Source of the DNA: Bacteroidota bacterium
GTDB lineage: Bacteria > Bacteroidota > Bacteroidia > AKYH767-A > OLB10
Direction of reading: 5' to 3'
Assembly: GCA_029547265.1 (NCBI GenBank)
Contig: JAKPPP010000190.1
Location: forward strand, 1-61,894
DNA length: 61,894 nucleotides
Shown here: one piece after another, positions 37,601-45,695 of the stretch
How the letters are laid out: every line of letters begins with the position of its first letter
Numbering within the stretch: position 1 is the stretch's first letter
Notes under the pieces: generated by a model
The model's database searches: none
Seen by the model: the letters and a program-made list of their open reading frames with translations, nothing else
What the model was told of the DNA's origin: nothing
Made by a program: the position numbers and the translations under genes

Positions 37601-40600
37601 TCCATCATAAATTCTCAAATAATCATAGCTGGATTCTGTTTGAAAAGAATTAATTGTAAGTATGACTGAATCAGTACATGCAGGTGAAATCAAGAATGAA
37701 CAATTTTCGCCATTCAAATATGCACTGGTAGGTCCACCTGAGTCATATAAAATACCAATGGGTGCAACCGTACTTGAACTAGAACACATGTTAAAAATGT
37801 TCATTACTGAGATATACGAAGTCTTAGTAATACTATCAGTACCAAAGGAATTCAGAACATGAAGTGTAACAGGATAGACCCCTATAGTAGAATATTGAAT
37901 AATAGGATTTCGCAAAGTAGAAGACGATGGCGTCCCACCAGGAAAACTCCACGTCCATCCAGTTGGAGCATTCGCAGTTAAATCGTAAAAATTAGCTATA
38001 TCTCCTACATTTAAAGATTGTTTTGACACACTAAAATCTGCTATTGGTGGCAAAGTATTTTCAACAAAAGATACTGTGTAGTCCTCTACTTGCCCGCGTG
38101 TTGGGCTATAGCAAGGGCCGGAAATACTATAACTCGAATCTTCATCAATTACACGCATGCGTAACGATGTGTTTAAAACCGCAGAAGTGGGCGTATTAAT
38201 ATATCCGCTATGAGTTAGTTTCTTTTTAAGTGAAGAAAATACTTTTTCAGATGTAGCAAAAACTCCATCATTATTAAAATCGATCCAAGCAGAAACATTT
38301 TCTGAATTACTTGAGCCTGTTGTTACTGAAAAGGGATAAGTATTCCCGGCAACAAGTAAAGTTTGGTCAGAGCAGGTAAAATCTCTATACCCTTCAGTTG
38401 CATTATTCGAATTTTTATTAATCGATTCTAAATGCACATTCATAATTCCATAACCACAACAAGTAGTGTTTGCAGTAGGAATACAAGAGACAGCAATAGG
38501 TCCTCCACCATTTGATACATTTATACAAGAGGGTACTATCATTGTATCTGCATTTCCGCAAGAAGCAATACCGGATGCCATAAGTGTCACTGTATAGTTA
38601 CCTGCTGCAGAATAGATATGTGTCGGACTTTGTAAAGTACTTGTGGAGCCATCACCGAAATCCCAATGGAAACTGGTAGCATTCAAACTAGTATTTGTAA
38701 AGCTGACATTTGCGGGAATAGAACAGTAGAAATTATTATTTGCATTGAAAGATGCTACGACAGCATTATTAAATAATCCTCCCACCCCGACTGCATACCA
38801 TGCATTGGTAGTTTGAATAACTTCATCAGAACAAGCACCATACAAATCGATTGCGGATTGTATTGCGCCTGCCCTAGCATCTGCGAATGTAGAACTAGGG
38901 GTAAGATACACAGTAAGATTTCTGAATGCAATAGCATTTGCCTTATTAAGACCTATACCTATAACAGTATATGAACTTCCAATATCGTTAACACCTACTC
39001 CACCTTGAGTTAATAAATAATACCAAAAATTTTGTATTCCACTATCGTAGTGGACAATATCACCATTATTAAAATATTGTCCGCCATAAGTATCGGCGCA
39101 TTGATAATCATTGGGGTTTGCTAAGTTCCTAAAAGGAGTTGCTGAACTACCCGGCACTACAATTTGATCTCCGCAAAGCCAAGTAGCCGAAGGATTGCTT
39201 TTAAAACGTATGGTATTACCCATAACATCACTAAACGATTCATTTAATGCACCTGATTCTCCTGAGTAAATTAGTCCTGCAGAATTCTCTGTAACCCCAT
39301 GTGTGATTTCATGTCCAACAATTTCAAGTGAAGTGAGAGGGTTGTAAGAAACTCCGTTCCCATCACCATAGGTCATAACGCTACCATTCCAAAATGCGTT
39401 AACGTAATTAGTGCTATAATGAACGTAACTTTTAATTGCAAAGCCTGCATTATCTATTGAGTTATATCCATAAGTATCAAAATAATGGTCATAGGTCTTC
39501 TCTGCTCCAAAATGAGCATCAAGTGCTGCATTATCGTAAGCATAAGCCCAAGTCTTAGATGCGTTTGTAAAATCGGTAGCAGTACCATAGTTCGTTCCGA
39601 AGTTGAGATTATAGGTTTCAATAGAAGTGCCTGCACCTCTACCAGTTTCTCTTAAGCGATAATTTGAGGCACTAATACTATCTGTTACAATCGGTTTTAA
39701 TCCTGAATAACGAGTATCTGCGGTTGCAGAAACGTTATACGTCTCAAGTCTATTTAATGTCTTTATAATAGCTCCACTTTCCGCATTCACATAAACCCAT
39801 TGACGAGAAAGCGGCTCCTCAGTATTCACATCAACTTTGTAAACAAGACTATACGCACCATCTTTTAATGGCAATACAAATAATTTAGGAAGTCCATTAT
39901 TCTCCTCTGTTATATAACGACCGGCAGGAAACGCCTTATATGCTTTTTGTTTTGCAATTTCAGGTGCAATTGAAGCCTTTGTATTAATTTTAATATTCAA
40001 ATACGCCTCACCATTAGCTGAAACAATATGGCCATCTTTTGCATGCACTATGTACATCGAATACTCTACAGGAACCCCTTTATAAAATTGCATGTAACGA
40101 AGATGATTATATCCAATTTTATCGCTGTCTTTACGATAAAACTTCATCTCCATTCCACTTTCACTCCGAAGAACATTAGAATTTAGCCAATTGATAGTTG
40201 CTTCTACTGAAACTTTTACATTTGGCCTTAATTTTACAAATGAAATTGTATTTCGTTGAATATTGGTACGAACATATTCTGCATCACCAATAATCTTTGC
40301 TGCATCAATACCATAAACAGTTCGTGAATTCTGGTCGATTTGCTGCGAGTTTGTGTTGTTTACTATTGGATAAAAAGGCTCCCCTGTTGATTGAAACATA
40401 CCACTTGTTTCTTCAAAACAACTATCACCTGTTAAAACATTTTTTGCCCAAACTTTAAGTGATATTTTATTAACTGAATTCGCCAACTTAGGATTCCAAT
40501 CTTTTAACTTACCGGAGTTATCGGACTCACTGACCTCATCATTAATTAACCACTGGTATTTGTAAATATACCAATTGGGGTCGACAGAAGAGCTGCTTCC

Positions 40601-40735
40601 ACTATAAAATGGCTGTGCTCCATTATTTAGCCTGCTAACAATCTTGGGATGTACCCCGCATTGGCCGTATACCGCTTGTATTGCAAAAAAAAGCAACGAG
40701 AAAAGGATCAATTTGAGTGAATAAAAATGTTTCAT
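31637..40735 (-). CDS. giant secreted M4 (thermolysin-family) protein with fourfold alpha/beta-domain repeat and T9SS sorting domain
   Basis: A 3032-residue secreted protein. Order: signal peptide 1-24; Ig-like region 25-115; propeptide-like region about 120-330; M4 peptidase about 340-655 with HEITH at 475-479, third zinc ligand Glu499 (GALNES, 20 residues on as in thermolysin) and His562 as transition-state His. Then PKD about 660-740, GEVED about 750-893, PKD 895-980, CUB-like 984-1092 and PKD 1101-1178. Four units of about 405 residues follow (1186-2710), each with an alpha/beta domain and Ig-like (choice-of-anchor-D-like) domains. Then PKD 2712-2790, GEVED 2795-2938 and a type A sorting domain 2950-3032. 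The protease is probably active, and the rest may be adhesive. A TAnnTTTG box lies 18 nt upstream. Confidence 0.93.
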   Translation of the reverse strand: MKHFYSLKLILFSLLFFAIQAVYGQCGVHPKIVSRLNNGAQPFYSGSSSSVDPNWYIYKYQWLINDEVSESDNSGKLKDWNPKLANSVNKISLKVWAKNVLTGDSCFEETSGMFQSTGEPFYPIVNNTNSQQIDQNSRTVYGIDAAKIIGDAEYVRTNIQRNTISFVKLRPNVKVSVEATINWLNSNVLRSESGMEMKFYRKDSDKIGYNHLRYMQFYKGVPVEYSMYIVHAKDGHIVSANGEAYLNIKINTKASIAPEIAKQKAYKAFPAGRYITEENNGLPKLFVLPLKDGAYSLVYKVDVNTEEPLSRQWVYVNAESGAIIKTLNRLETYNVSATADTRYSGLKPIVTDSISASNYRLRETGRGAGTSIETYNLNFGTNYGTATDFTNASKTWAYAYDNAALDAHFGAEKTYDHYFDTYGYNSIDNAGFAIKSYVHYSTNYVNAFWNGSVMTYGDGNGVSYNPLTSLEIVGHEITHGVTENSAGLIYSGESGALNESFSDVMGNTIRFKSNPSATWLCGDQIVVPGSSATPFRNLANPNDYQCADTYGGQYFNNGDIVHYDSGIQNFWYYLLTQGGVGVNDIGSSYTVIGIGLNKANAIAFRNLTVYLTPSSTFADARAGAIQSAIDLYGACSDEVIQTTNAWYAVGVGGLFNNAVVASFNANNNFYCSIPANVSFTNTSLNATSFHWDFGDGSTSTLQSPTHIYSAAGNYTVTLMASGIASCGNADTMIVPSCINVSNGGGPIAVSCIPTANTTCCGYGIMNVHLESINKNSNNATEGYRDFTCSDQTLLVAGNTYPFSVTTGSSNSENVSAWIDFNNDGVFATSEKVFSSLKKKLTHSGYINTPTSAVLNTSLRMRVIDEDSSYSISGPCYSPTRGQVEDYTVSFVENTLPPIADFSVSKQSLNVGDIANFYDLTANAPTGWTWSFPGGTPSSSTLRNPIIQYSTIGVYPVTLHVLNSFGTDSITKTSYISVMNIFNMCSSSSTVAPIGILYDSGGPTSAYLNGENCSFLISPACTDSVILTINSFQTESSYDYLRIYDGTSNLGTLLFSASGSTSIQKVKAPSGKMFIQFTTDGSVTYPGFDLSWTSILYSSGYPTAQFSVDDTTPPVNVPVQFNDLSTNAPNAWQWNFGDGNVSTLQNPTHAYTTPGIYTVRLIVYTCSASDTTTLQINIQDFPVISSNPDSISVTVSCGDSIHVPLMVYNTGSGDLVISGNTVTQNTLHHKRILVCTYGVDMTGEYINTIAGINSGFTDYSITQYNGIDSAELRAALDTTDILLFPERETGTASHYVNFGSVVQRFVNRGGNVIVCTDYDQRLTAMGLLNNSGYFTTSSNVSVLDTSHFIMDSVPPVFAGANLTIYCTFSNVDRITLAYSSIPANEVVTYREIGQGSVTFIGFDYYTPNTPYAKIISNAVKGILTPMDNLIEIDPNNATIAPGDSELIYIVINTANFNSGQYDLTASINSNDSANLVYNIPCHVNVIGSPHLALSDTCLHFAQVFQNEASFDSVEISNNGCDTLYISSITSSSAEFTPAASGPIALPPFSNYTLQVQLMSASIGSFAGQLTLHNNDHDTSICLIGAVVGAPISIVNPDTMFVTVNCTDSITRYLTLSNIGLSDLDYDVETSNVTPDSLNILVCTYGVDMTQEYLNMISALNSRHMKYKLTQFNGIDATGLTNALVGKDVLLFPEQESGASTHYSSWVTPIATFLANGGRVVVAGTQSSNRITTMGLITGTYQSYVNSGILNSLDTTHFVADSIALNFNASNSTFYHTFTDVDCVHLVKYTTYDVVSYKKIGNGDVVFLGFDYYESNRYVDRLLINSIFGGFDSDSDWLSVNGSSGTLSPGDSVLIPVVITTNSQVTGTDTSSIVINTNDPLHPQIIVPVIIEIIGAPSIVLQDSCLDFGTVLEGNHLAKNFEINNIGCDTLVISNIVSSTVEFSVDTVGPLSIPPGESYSLSIEFNSATIGSNNGSIQLFNNDHDTSICLTAFTIGAPIASVVPDTIYVTQNCGDSLNVNFTIYNSGLSDLNVSIDSQGDSLKILACTFGVDLTQEYAVMTQIIRDSVSNYSITTFPGTDSAGLAAALVGKHVLLFPEQETGASLHYAAYAPVISRFMANGGRVVVCGSANTPFRLNAMGLFSGTNYQNVYTGALTRVDSTNFIIQGIPPSFPAVDLSSSIDFTDTLINTLIKSSINYDVVAYKEYGEGAAIYLGFDYFATSSYTSKLLVNCVSRNISNLGSAVSINEVNESIPVGDSLVVPFIISSVNLNAGIDTTVIEVATNDPQHPIIPVVVILTTVGAPNLVLSDTCINFGSVQNNSTISDTLRLFNNGCDAFSISSILMSNPAFTYSYIGSGIIPPDGALDVIVNISASDTGWFNGTLTIQSNIADTAICLSAYSYGVPKLEQFSDTIFVHASACNNAINVPLTVYNVGEDTLIYHSSVVSMNSSTPLKVVALTYGVDIGGEYSNTLAAINQNFTNYTLTVVNTASSTLLANALVDADVLLMAEPEIGVASNFTPLATVIQNFVSAGNIVIYCGADATHFQCILNTGIITGSSASDVSFATLTVLNSTSPYTAGVSLSFLGPNATYAANISNANKTRLISYGTEDVFSYVNYGLGKAFYLAFDYFAYTNNEARLIGNILSQVTSNTFVPWATSDVGNDTVMTGDSSVINIVLTPDSASFGLNTAMLLIPSNDPLNPVDSVVIIMMKDLDGCASISMSIDSCGHSVSFDAGIVSPNATYAWTFGDGFTSNIKSPLHYYTNAGTYTIRLIVSENGYKDTTFATVNVGFNNAPLSPSCTPSTLSYCCEYGIWGVQLQSINKLSNGGSDGYQDYSCSDSTTLNRGQTYSLNVLTDTSIASNVSAWIDYNNDGVFSLSEQLFTLSGVNGWNAGSFTVPVNAVISTPLRLRIGSDNTLSSLMDPCMDLTNGQYEDYTVWLRNSTGLNENSNITAATILPNPFGNETTLTYELKKPTILSVKVFDALGRLVNTPVDNEEQSSGIHNVRISAEVSGVYYVRLIGGDYSEVFRIIKTK
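32798..33388 (-). repeat. alpha/beta domain copy 4 in the M4 protein (degenerate)
   Basis: Residues 2450-2646. It keeps the lead VVALTYGVDIGGEY and the end YLAFDYFAY, but the central FPExExGAS-HY motif is reduced to MAEPEIGVASNF. Confidence 0.75.
34028..34621 (-). repeat. alpha/beta domain copy 3 in the M4 protein
   Basis: Residues 2039-2236. Conserved blocks: ILACTFGVDLTQEY, VLLFPEQETGAS-HY, GGRVVVCG, MGLF, IYLGFDYF. Confidence 0.8.
35252..35830 (-). repeat. alpha/beta domain copy 2 in the M4 protein
   Basis: Residues 1636-1828. Conserved blocks: ILVCTYGVDMTQEY, VLLFPEQESGAS-HY, GGRVVVAG, MGLI, VFLGFDYY. Confidence 0.8.
36476..37051 (-). repeat. alpha/beta domain copy 1 in the M4 protein
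   Basis: Residues 1229-1420. Conserved blocks: ILVCTYGVDMTGEY, ILLFPERETGTAS-HY, GGNVIVC, MGLL, VTFIGFDYY. Confidence 0.8.
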
Positions 40736-41041
40736 GATATTAAATATTTATATCAAATTTAAAAAAAATATTAAAATGTTCAGTAAAACACGCGAAAAAA
40801 CTAATTTCTTCCCTAATTATACATAATTACTTAATTATCAAGCGATAATATATTTCAAATCCTATTGTATAATTAATTATCTAAATAATTAGGTTGATGA
40901 TTCGACTTAAAAAACACGCTTCTTTTAATTAGATATTGAACTCAAATAGCTCTAAACGAACACTTTATTAGTCAGGATTTGGAATAGAATCTAGAAAAAT
41001 AATTTCCATAAGAATACAATTGATTCTTTTGACAATTATCA
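40736..41041. other. 306-bp AT-rich spacer between M4 and FISUMP genes
   Basis: Very AT-rich, with long A and T runs. It contains the M4 -7 box at its left end. I see no ORF with coding character, no RNA gene and no strong hairpin in the rest. Confidence 0.6.
40754..40761 (-). promoter_or_regulatory. probable -7 element of the M4 gene
   Basis: TAAATTTG on the minus strand, exact TAnnTTTG, 18 nt before the ATG. No clear -33 TTG in the A/T-run upstream. Confidence 0.5.
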
Positions 41042-41602
41042 TTAATCCTTTATTAATCTAACAGAAAAAGCATTAGCTCTACGGTAGTATTGATGTTCTG
41101 GAAGTTTACCTCTGACAAACATTTTCCCATAAGCTGTTTGTTCAGCTTTGATGGTGGAAGTCCAGTACATGGCATATTCGCCCAGCTTACCAAACAAATC
41201 AATACTACTATTCGCGCTTCGGTAACCCGCTAACGTTAGATTTAATCCGGAAGAACCTCCCTCCAATATTTTATCGATTGCTAAAGAATCGCCGCCCAAA
41301 TAATCGAACAGCTGTTGCCATTCTTCGTCGCTAGGTATATGCCAACCATTAGGACACGCCATCAATGCAGCAGAAAAATAATAGAGCTTACCGAGGTCGT
41401 GATACTTCACTGAATCGCGATCATACCAAAAGCTATTAGGGACATCAATTGCTAAATTTTGTTTCATCCAAACTTGATTACCGATTCTAATCGTATCAGC
41501 AGGATCAAATCCTTGTTTACCGGAGCCGGCAAAAGATTCAATAGCCAAAACATTTAAAACAACAACAACGAGTACAATTAGTCGATTCATATTGAATTTC
41601 AT
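41042..41602 (-). CDS. exported FISUMP-domain protein
   Basis: A 186-residue exported protein: a short N-terminus MKFNMNR, hydrophobic signal (VLVVVVLNVLA) and one Fibrobacter-succinogenes-major-paralogous (FISUMP) domain. The domain marks are VWMKQNL, a central ACPNGWHIPSDEEWQQL, an Asn-Leu-Gly-Tyr-Arg segment (LTLAGYRS) and an end FSVRLIKD. The domain is a C-type-lectin-like fold widespread in Bacteroidota and Fibrobacter, with unknown ligand. The frame is open to 41686, but ATG 41602 gives the signal peptide at the correct place (ATG 41590 is also possible). It diverges from the next gene and follows no operon. Confidence 0.82.
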   Translation of the reverse strand: MKFNMNRLIVLVVVVLNVLAIESFAGSGKQGFDPADTIRIGNQVWMKQNLAIDVPNSFWYDRDSVKYHDLGKLYYFSAALMACPNGWHIPSDEEWQQLFDYLGGDSLAIDKILEGGSSGLNLTLAGYRSANSSIDLFGKLGEYAMYWTSTIKAEQTAYGKMFVRGKLPEHQYYRRANAFSVRLIKD

Positions 41603-41698
41603 TCTATAGGATCCTGAAAAATACAATTTTTGAGTTAATTCCAAGTGAAGAGCTTGTATAAATTTAACTATCTTCGTTAAAACCATAAAACCACTTAT

Positions 41699-42628
41699 AT
41701 GCGTAAGTTGCTACTCCTTGCATATCTCTTTATCAATACTGCGGTTAAGGCACAACCCTTCATTGATGTTGCTACAGTGCAATATGGCAATTGCGGGATC
41801 TCCGATTTATATAAAGGAGAAGATGAGTGGAGAATAAAAAACGATTGGTTAAATGCATCATTAACATTACCGTTTAACATAGGCATGCATGATTATTTAG
41901 TTGTAAATCCGGAGTACAACAGAAAAAAATTTTACGACGGGGTATCTAATCATATCTATGGTAATTCAGGAAATGTGAGCATCGAAGGAACGACTAAGTA
42001 TGAATCGACTTATCAATCCATTCTTCTTCCTGTTTCTTACCTTCATACATTAAGCGACACCACTAAGAATATTGTTTTTTGCTACATCTACCGCCAAAAT
42101 TATTCTGATATTTTGAAACTCGGCTGGACAACTGATCAACATGGAGGAGCAATAATTTACAGCAACAGTGCCTCTTCTAAATTCACTTGGAAAGCTGGAT
42201 TATATTACAACCGAGAATTTTACGGAAACTACTTTTTACCCCTCTTGGGATTTGAATGGAAACCAAATGAAAAAATTTATTGCTGGGGACTTCTTCCGAA
42301 CAATACATCCATTGATTATACTATTGTTGCACCTCTTCATATCGGATTCGCATATCAAGGAGTAGAGGAATCATATGCTGAGGGATACAATGACTATTTT
42401 CATTTAACCGAAGGGCAAATTCAGCTTTACAGCAACTATTATATTCCACATACGCCACTAGTCCTTTCATTCGAAGCTGGACAAACAGCTGCAAGAACTT
42501 TCGAGTACTTTAGAGTTACTCCTAACGGCGACGCCACTACGAAAACTCATCCTTCTGAAGGATTTTTTATAAGAGGAGGAATTGCGTTGAGGGTGGTGAC
42601 GGATAAGAGGTTTAGGACAAGGCTATAG
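41699..42628 (+). CDS. outer-membrane beta-barrel-like protein (DUF6268-like)
   Basis: A 309-residue protein with signal peptide (cleavage after VKAQ, residue about 19). The rest is alternating aromatic and polar beta-strands with no cytoplasmic features: SLTLPFNIG, YESTYQSILLPVSYL, KAGLYYNREFYGNYFLPLLGF, KIYCWGLLPNNTSIDYTI and FIRGGIALRVV at the end. The strand pattern and the PLLGF-W-P-N-K block resemble DUF6268 outer-membrane proteins; I am fairly but not fully sure of the family. It is probably a barrel of 10-12 strands in the outer membrane. The function is unknown. It has no partner gene on its strand. Confidence 0.7.
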   Translation: MRKLLLLAYLFINTAVKAQPFIDVATVQYGNCGISDLYKGEDEWRIKNDWLNASLTLPFNIGMHDYLVVNPEYNRKKFYDGVSNHIYGNSGNVSIEGTTKYESTYQSILLPVSYLHTLSDTTKNIVFCYIYRQNYSDILKLGWTTDQHGGAIIYSNSASSKFTWKAGLYYNREFYGNYFLPLLGFEWKPNEKIYCWGLLPNNTSIDYTIVAPLHIGFAYQGVEESYAEGYNDYFHLTEGQIQLYSNYYIPHTPLVLSFEAGQTAARTFEYFRVTPNGDATTKTHPSEGFFIRGGIALRVVTDKRFRTRL

Positions 42629-42685
42629 GTTATAGATGATAGATGTTGGATGTTAGATGAAGGATGAAGGATTATCGATTTTATG
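42621..42685 (+). repeat. GATAGATG-type degenerate spacer repeat, locus A
   Basis: A run of overlapping TATAGATGATAGATGTTGGATG-like units just after the barrel-like gene. The 19-mer at 42636-42654 matches 46613-46631 at 18 positions. Confidence 0.55.
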
Positions 42686-42744
42686 AAAATGCATGTTTCA
42701 CCACATCATAAAATGTGATATCACTTAATTAAATAAATTTGATT

Positions 42745-44475
42745 CTATAAGGCGAAATCGCGTTCGCGGACGAACTTCAGGTCTTTGATGTTTAGCTGAA
42801 GAGTGATGCGGTTATTGAAGTTATTCTCTTCAATGTGATACACAACATCAAATGCTTCTTGTTGCTCAACCATCGGATGATGATGTCCGAGTTGGAAAGC
42901 AATTCCATCGTATACTCCCGGCTGATTACCTTCTTGCGTAAGTGTTAGTTTAAGGTGGTTATTCCCCACTACTCTACCGCGACCATTATCTCTTACTCCG
43001 CTGCTTCTAAAAATGGGCGATAAATTTCCCGGTCCGAAGGGAGCAAATTGTTTTAATATATTGTAGAAACTACAGGTGATATCCGTTAAGCTTAACTCAG
43101 CATCAATTTCGATTTCACGTGTGAGCATTTTCTCCTCGATAGTAGTAGATACAATCGCTTCAAACTTCTCTCTGAACGCATCTACGTTTTCTTCACGCAT
43201 CGTTAAACCTGCCGCGTACATATGTCCGCCGAATTGCTCTAATAAATCACTGCAACTTTCAATAGCATTATACACATCAAAATCTTTCACCGAACGCGCT
43301 GATCCCGATACCATCCCGTTACTTTTCGTAAGCACAATTGTCGGACGATAATAACGATCTGTTAAGCGAGAAGCTACAATTCCGATAACACCTTTATGCC
43401 ACTCGGGGTTATAAAGAACTGTACTTTTTCTATTCTTGAAATCTTCGTTATCTTCAATCTGTTGCAAAGCTTGATCAGTAATTAATTGATCTAAGTTTTT
43501 GCGTGTATTATTTTGATCGTTGATATCGTCGCCTAAGAATCCTGCGAGGTCTTCATTACGAGAAATCAATAATTCAACAGCTTTAGTACCACTTTCAATT
43601 CTTCCTGCTGCATTAATGCGCGGAGCAATTGTAAATACGATATCGTTAATGGTTAACTCATCGCGTTTAAATCCGCTGAGTTCAAGAATTGCTTTAATAC
43701 CCGGACGAGGTTCACGGTTTAAACGTTGCAAACCATAATAAGCCAGAATACGATTTTCACCGGTGATAGGAACGATATCGGCAGCAATAGAAATAGCTAC
43801 TAAATCGAGATACTGCTCCAATTGGCTAAACGGCATTTCGTTTTGCTGAGCAAAAGCTTGAACTAATTTAAATCCGATACCGCAACCACTTAACTCTTTA
43901 TAAGGATAAGGGCAATCGTTACGCTTTGGATCGAGCACTGCCACTGCATTCGGGATTTCAGCTCCCGGACGATGGTGATCGCAAATAATAAAATCGACAC
44001 CCAAGCTATTCGCATAATCGATTTTATCGACACTTTTAATACCGCAATCGAGTGCAATGATTAAAGTATAACCATTCTCTTTTGCGAAGTCAATTCCTTG
44101 TTTTGAAATTCCGTATCCTTCTTTATAACGATCCGGAATATAATGAGCGATATCGCCTGAAAGCGATTTAAGGAAAGTGTATACCAACGAAACTGCAGTA
44201 GTTCCGTCAACATCATAATCGCCATACACCATTACTTTTTCCTTATTCTCGACAGCCGTATTAATACGATCAATTGCCTTATCCATATCTTTCATCAAGA
44301 AAGGATCGTGCAACATGTCTAATGAAGGACGAAAGAAACGACGTGCCTCTTCATACGTAGTTATTCCGCGTTGAACGAGCAGGTTCACCAGGATCCGATT
44401 GATACGCAACTCAGCAGCAAGCCTTGTTACGGCATCAGCATCCCCCTGGGGTTTAAGAACCCATCGTTTTTCCAT
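42745..44475 (-). CDS. recJ: single-stranded-DNA-specific exonuclease RecJ
   Basis: A 576-residue 5'-3' ssDNA exonuclease used in recombination and mismatch repair. It has the DHH phosphoesterase motifs in order: YGDYDVDG (84-91, metal-binding Asp), ALDCGI, and CDHH (165-168). The DHHA1 domain carries SGSARSVKDFDVYNAIESC and EQFGGHMYAAGLTM, and the OB-fold (FAPFGPGNLSPIF) is complete at the C-terminus. Length is normal. A TAnnTTTG box (44510-44517) lies 34 nt upstream. Monocistronic. Confidence 0.97.
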   Translation of the reverse strand: MEKRWVLKPQGDADAVTRLAAELRINRILVNLLVQRGITTYEEARRFFRPSLDMLHDPFLMKDMDKAIDRINTAVENKEKVMVYGDYDVDGTTAVSLVYTFLKSLSGDIAHYIPDRYKEGYGISKQGIDFAKENGYTLIIALDCGIKSVDKIDYANSLGVDFIICDHHRPGAEIPNAVAVLDPKRNDCPYPYKELSGCGIGFKLVQAFAQQNEMPFSQLEQYLDLVAISIAADIVPITGENRILAYYGLQRLNREPRPGIKAILELSGFKRDELTINDIVFTIAPRINAAGRIESGTKAVELLISRNEDLAGFLGDDINDQNNTRKNLDQLITDQALQQIEDNEDFKNRKSTVLYNPEWHKGVIGIVASRLTDRYYRPTIVLTKSNGMVSGSARSVKDFDVYNAIESCSDLLEQFGGHMYAAGLTMREENVDAFREKFEAIVSTTIEEKMLTREIEIDAELSLTDITCSFYNILKQFAPFGPGNLSPIFRSSGVRDNGRGRVVGNNHLKLTLTQEGNQPGVYDGIAFQLGHHHPMVEQQEAFDVVYHIEENNFNNRITLQLNIKDLKFVRERDFAL

Positions 44476-44509
44476 ATAAAGCGCTTGTAGATTAAATTTA
44501 AGGCAAATA

Positions 44510-44517
44510 CAAATATA
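44510..44517 (-). promoter_or_regulatory. probable -7 element of recJ
   Basis: TATATTTG on the minus strand, exact TAnnTTTG; predicts a leader of about 30 nt. Confidence 0.45.
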
Positions 44518-44623
44518 CGGCGCGTTAGACCCTTAGTCGACATACAAATACGTAAGTTATTGACAAATAAGGGTGGAAACAACAATTGTATGGGCAAACA
44601 CAGGAAATTAAATGTTGCAACTT

Positions 44624-45688
44624 CTATCTATTAATAGATAATTGCGAAGAATCAGATTTAATTTGACGTAAATCGGGACGCAAACGGCTCTTATAAACTG
44701 ACAATGAATCGGATTTGATTTTACCCTTTCGCAGTCGCTTTTGTTCCTCTAAAGGAAGGTGAAAAATCTCCTGACAATTTTTCGAACAACAGCCATCAAA
44801 TTTGATTTTGCAATCATCGCATTGAATAAACAATAAATGGCAATCGTCGTTCGCGCAATTCACATGCGTATCACAAGGATTTCCGCATTGATGACAGGAG
44901 CTGATGATATCATCGGTGATACGTTCTCCCATTCGATTGTCGAAAACAAAGTTCTTTCCGATAAATTTCGGCTTTAGGCCTTTCTGTTTTACTTCACGTG
45001 CATATTGAATAATTCCGCCGTACAATTGGTTCACATCACTAAAGCCATGATGTTTAAACCAAGCACTTGCCTTTTCACAGCGAATACCACCGGTGCAATA
45101 CAACAATATTTTCGAATCCTTTTTATCCTCCACCATATCGAGGCCCATCGTCAAAGCATCGCGAAAAGTATCGGCTTCAGGTAACAAGGCACCTTCAAAA
45201 TGTCCCACTTCCGTTTCGTAATGATTACGCATATCGATTACAATCGTATTCGGGTCTTCGAGAGCTTTATTAAACTGTTCGGCATCGAGATGATTTCCCA
45301 CATTCGTCACATCGAATGAATTATCATCGAGTCCGTCGGCAACCACTTTTTCACGAATACGCACAATCAACTTAATAAAAGACTTGCCATTATCCTCCAC
45401 TGCAATTTTAAGCGGCACATCACGCAATTTATCATCGTTCTGAAGGATTGCCTTAAATTGATCGAAATTATGCTCGGGTATGCTTACTTGGGCATTGATC
45501 CCCTCGTGGGCAACGTAAACTCGTCCTAGGACGCCTAATTCATCAAATTGGCGATATAACTCAGCGCGAAACATATCGGTATCTGCGATATTCACATATC
45601 GGTAAAAAGAAAGCGTTATTCGCTTAAATGTTTCGCTATCGAGCTTCTTCTGTAGCGTTTCCTTATCGTATTTATTATGCAAAGTCAT
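44624..45688 (-). CDS. trhO: tRNA uridine-34 hydroxylase TrhO (rhodanese-related)
   Basis: A 354-residue protein of the TrhO/YceA family, which makes 5-hydroxyuridine at tRNA wobble position 34 with oxygen. It has an N-terminal acylphosphatase-like domain (LSFYRYVNI, GRVYVAHEGINAQVS) and a rhodanese domain (IVIDMRNHYETEVGHF). The active loop is CTGGIRC, with Cys198 and Cys204. A C-terminal Cys-rich region (SSCHQCGNPCDTH, CDDCKIKFDGCC) is usual in Bacteroidota members and probably binds zinc. The ATG is only 7 nt after a perfect -7 promoter box, so the message would have almost no leader. Monocistronic. Confidence 0.94.
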   Translation of the reverse strand: MTLHNKYDKETLQKKLDSETFKRITLSFYRYVNIADTDMFRAELYRQFDELGVLGRVYVAHEGINAQVSIPEHNFDQFKAILQNDDKLRDVPLKIAVEDNGKSFIKLIVRIREKVVADGLDDNSFDVTNVGNHLDAEQFNKALEDPNTIVIDMRNHYETEVGHFEGALLPEADTFRDALTMGLDMVEDKKDSKILLYCTGGIRCEKASAWFKHHGFSDVNQLYGGIIQYAREVKQKGLKPKFIGKNFVFDNRMGERITDDIISSCHQCGNPCDTHVNCANDDCHLLFIQCDDCKIKFDGCCSKNCQEIFHLPLEEQKRLRKGKIKSDSLSVYKSRLRPDLRQIKSDSSQLSINR

Positions 45689-45695
45689 GGGATCA

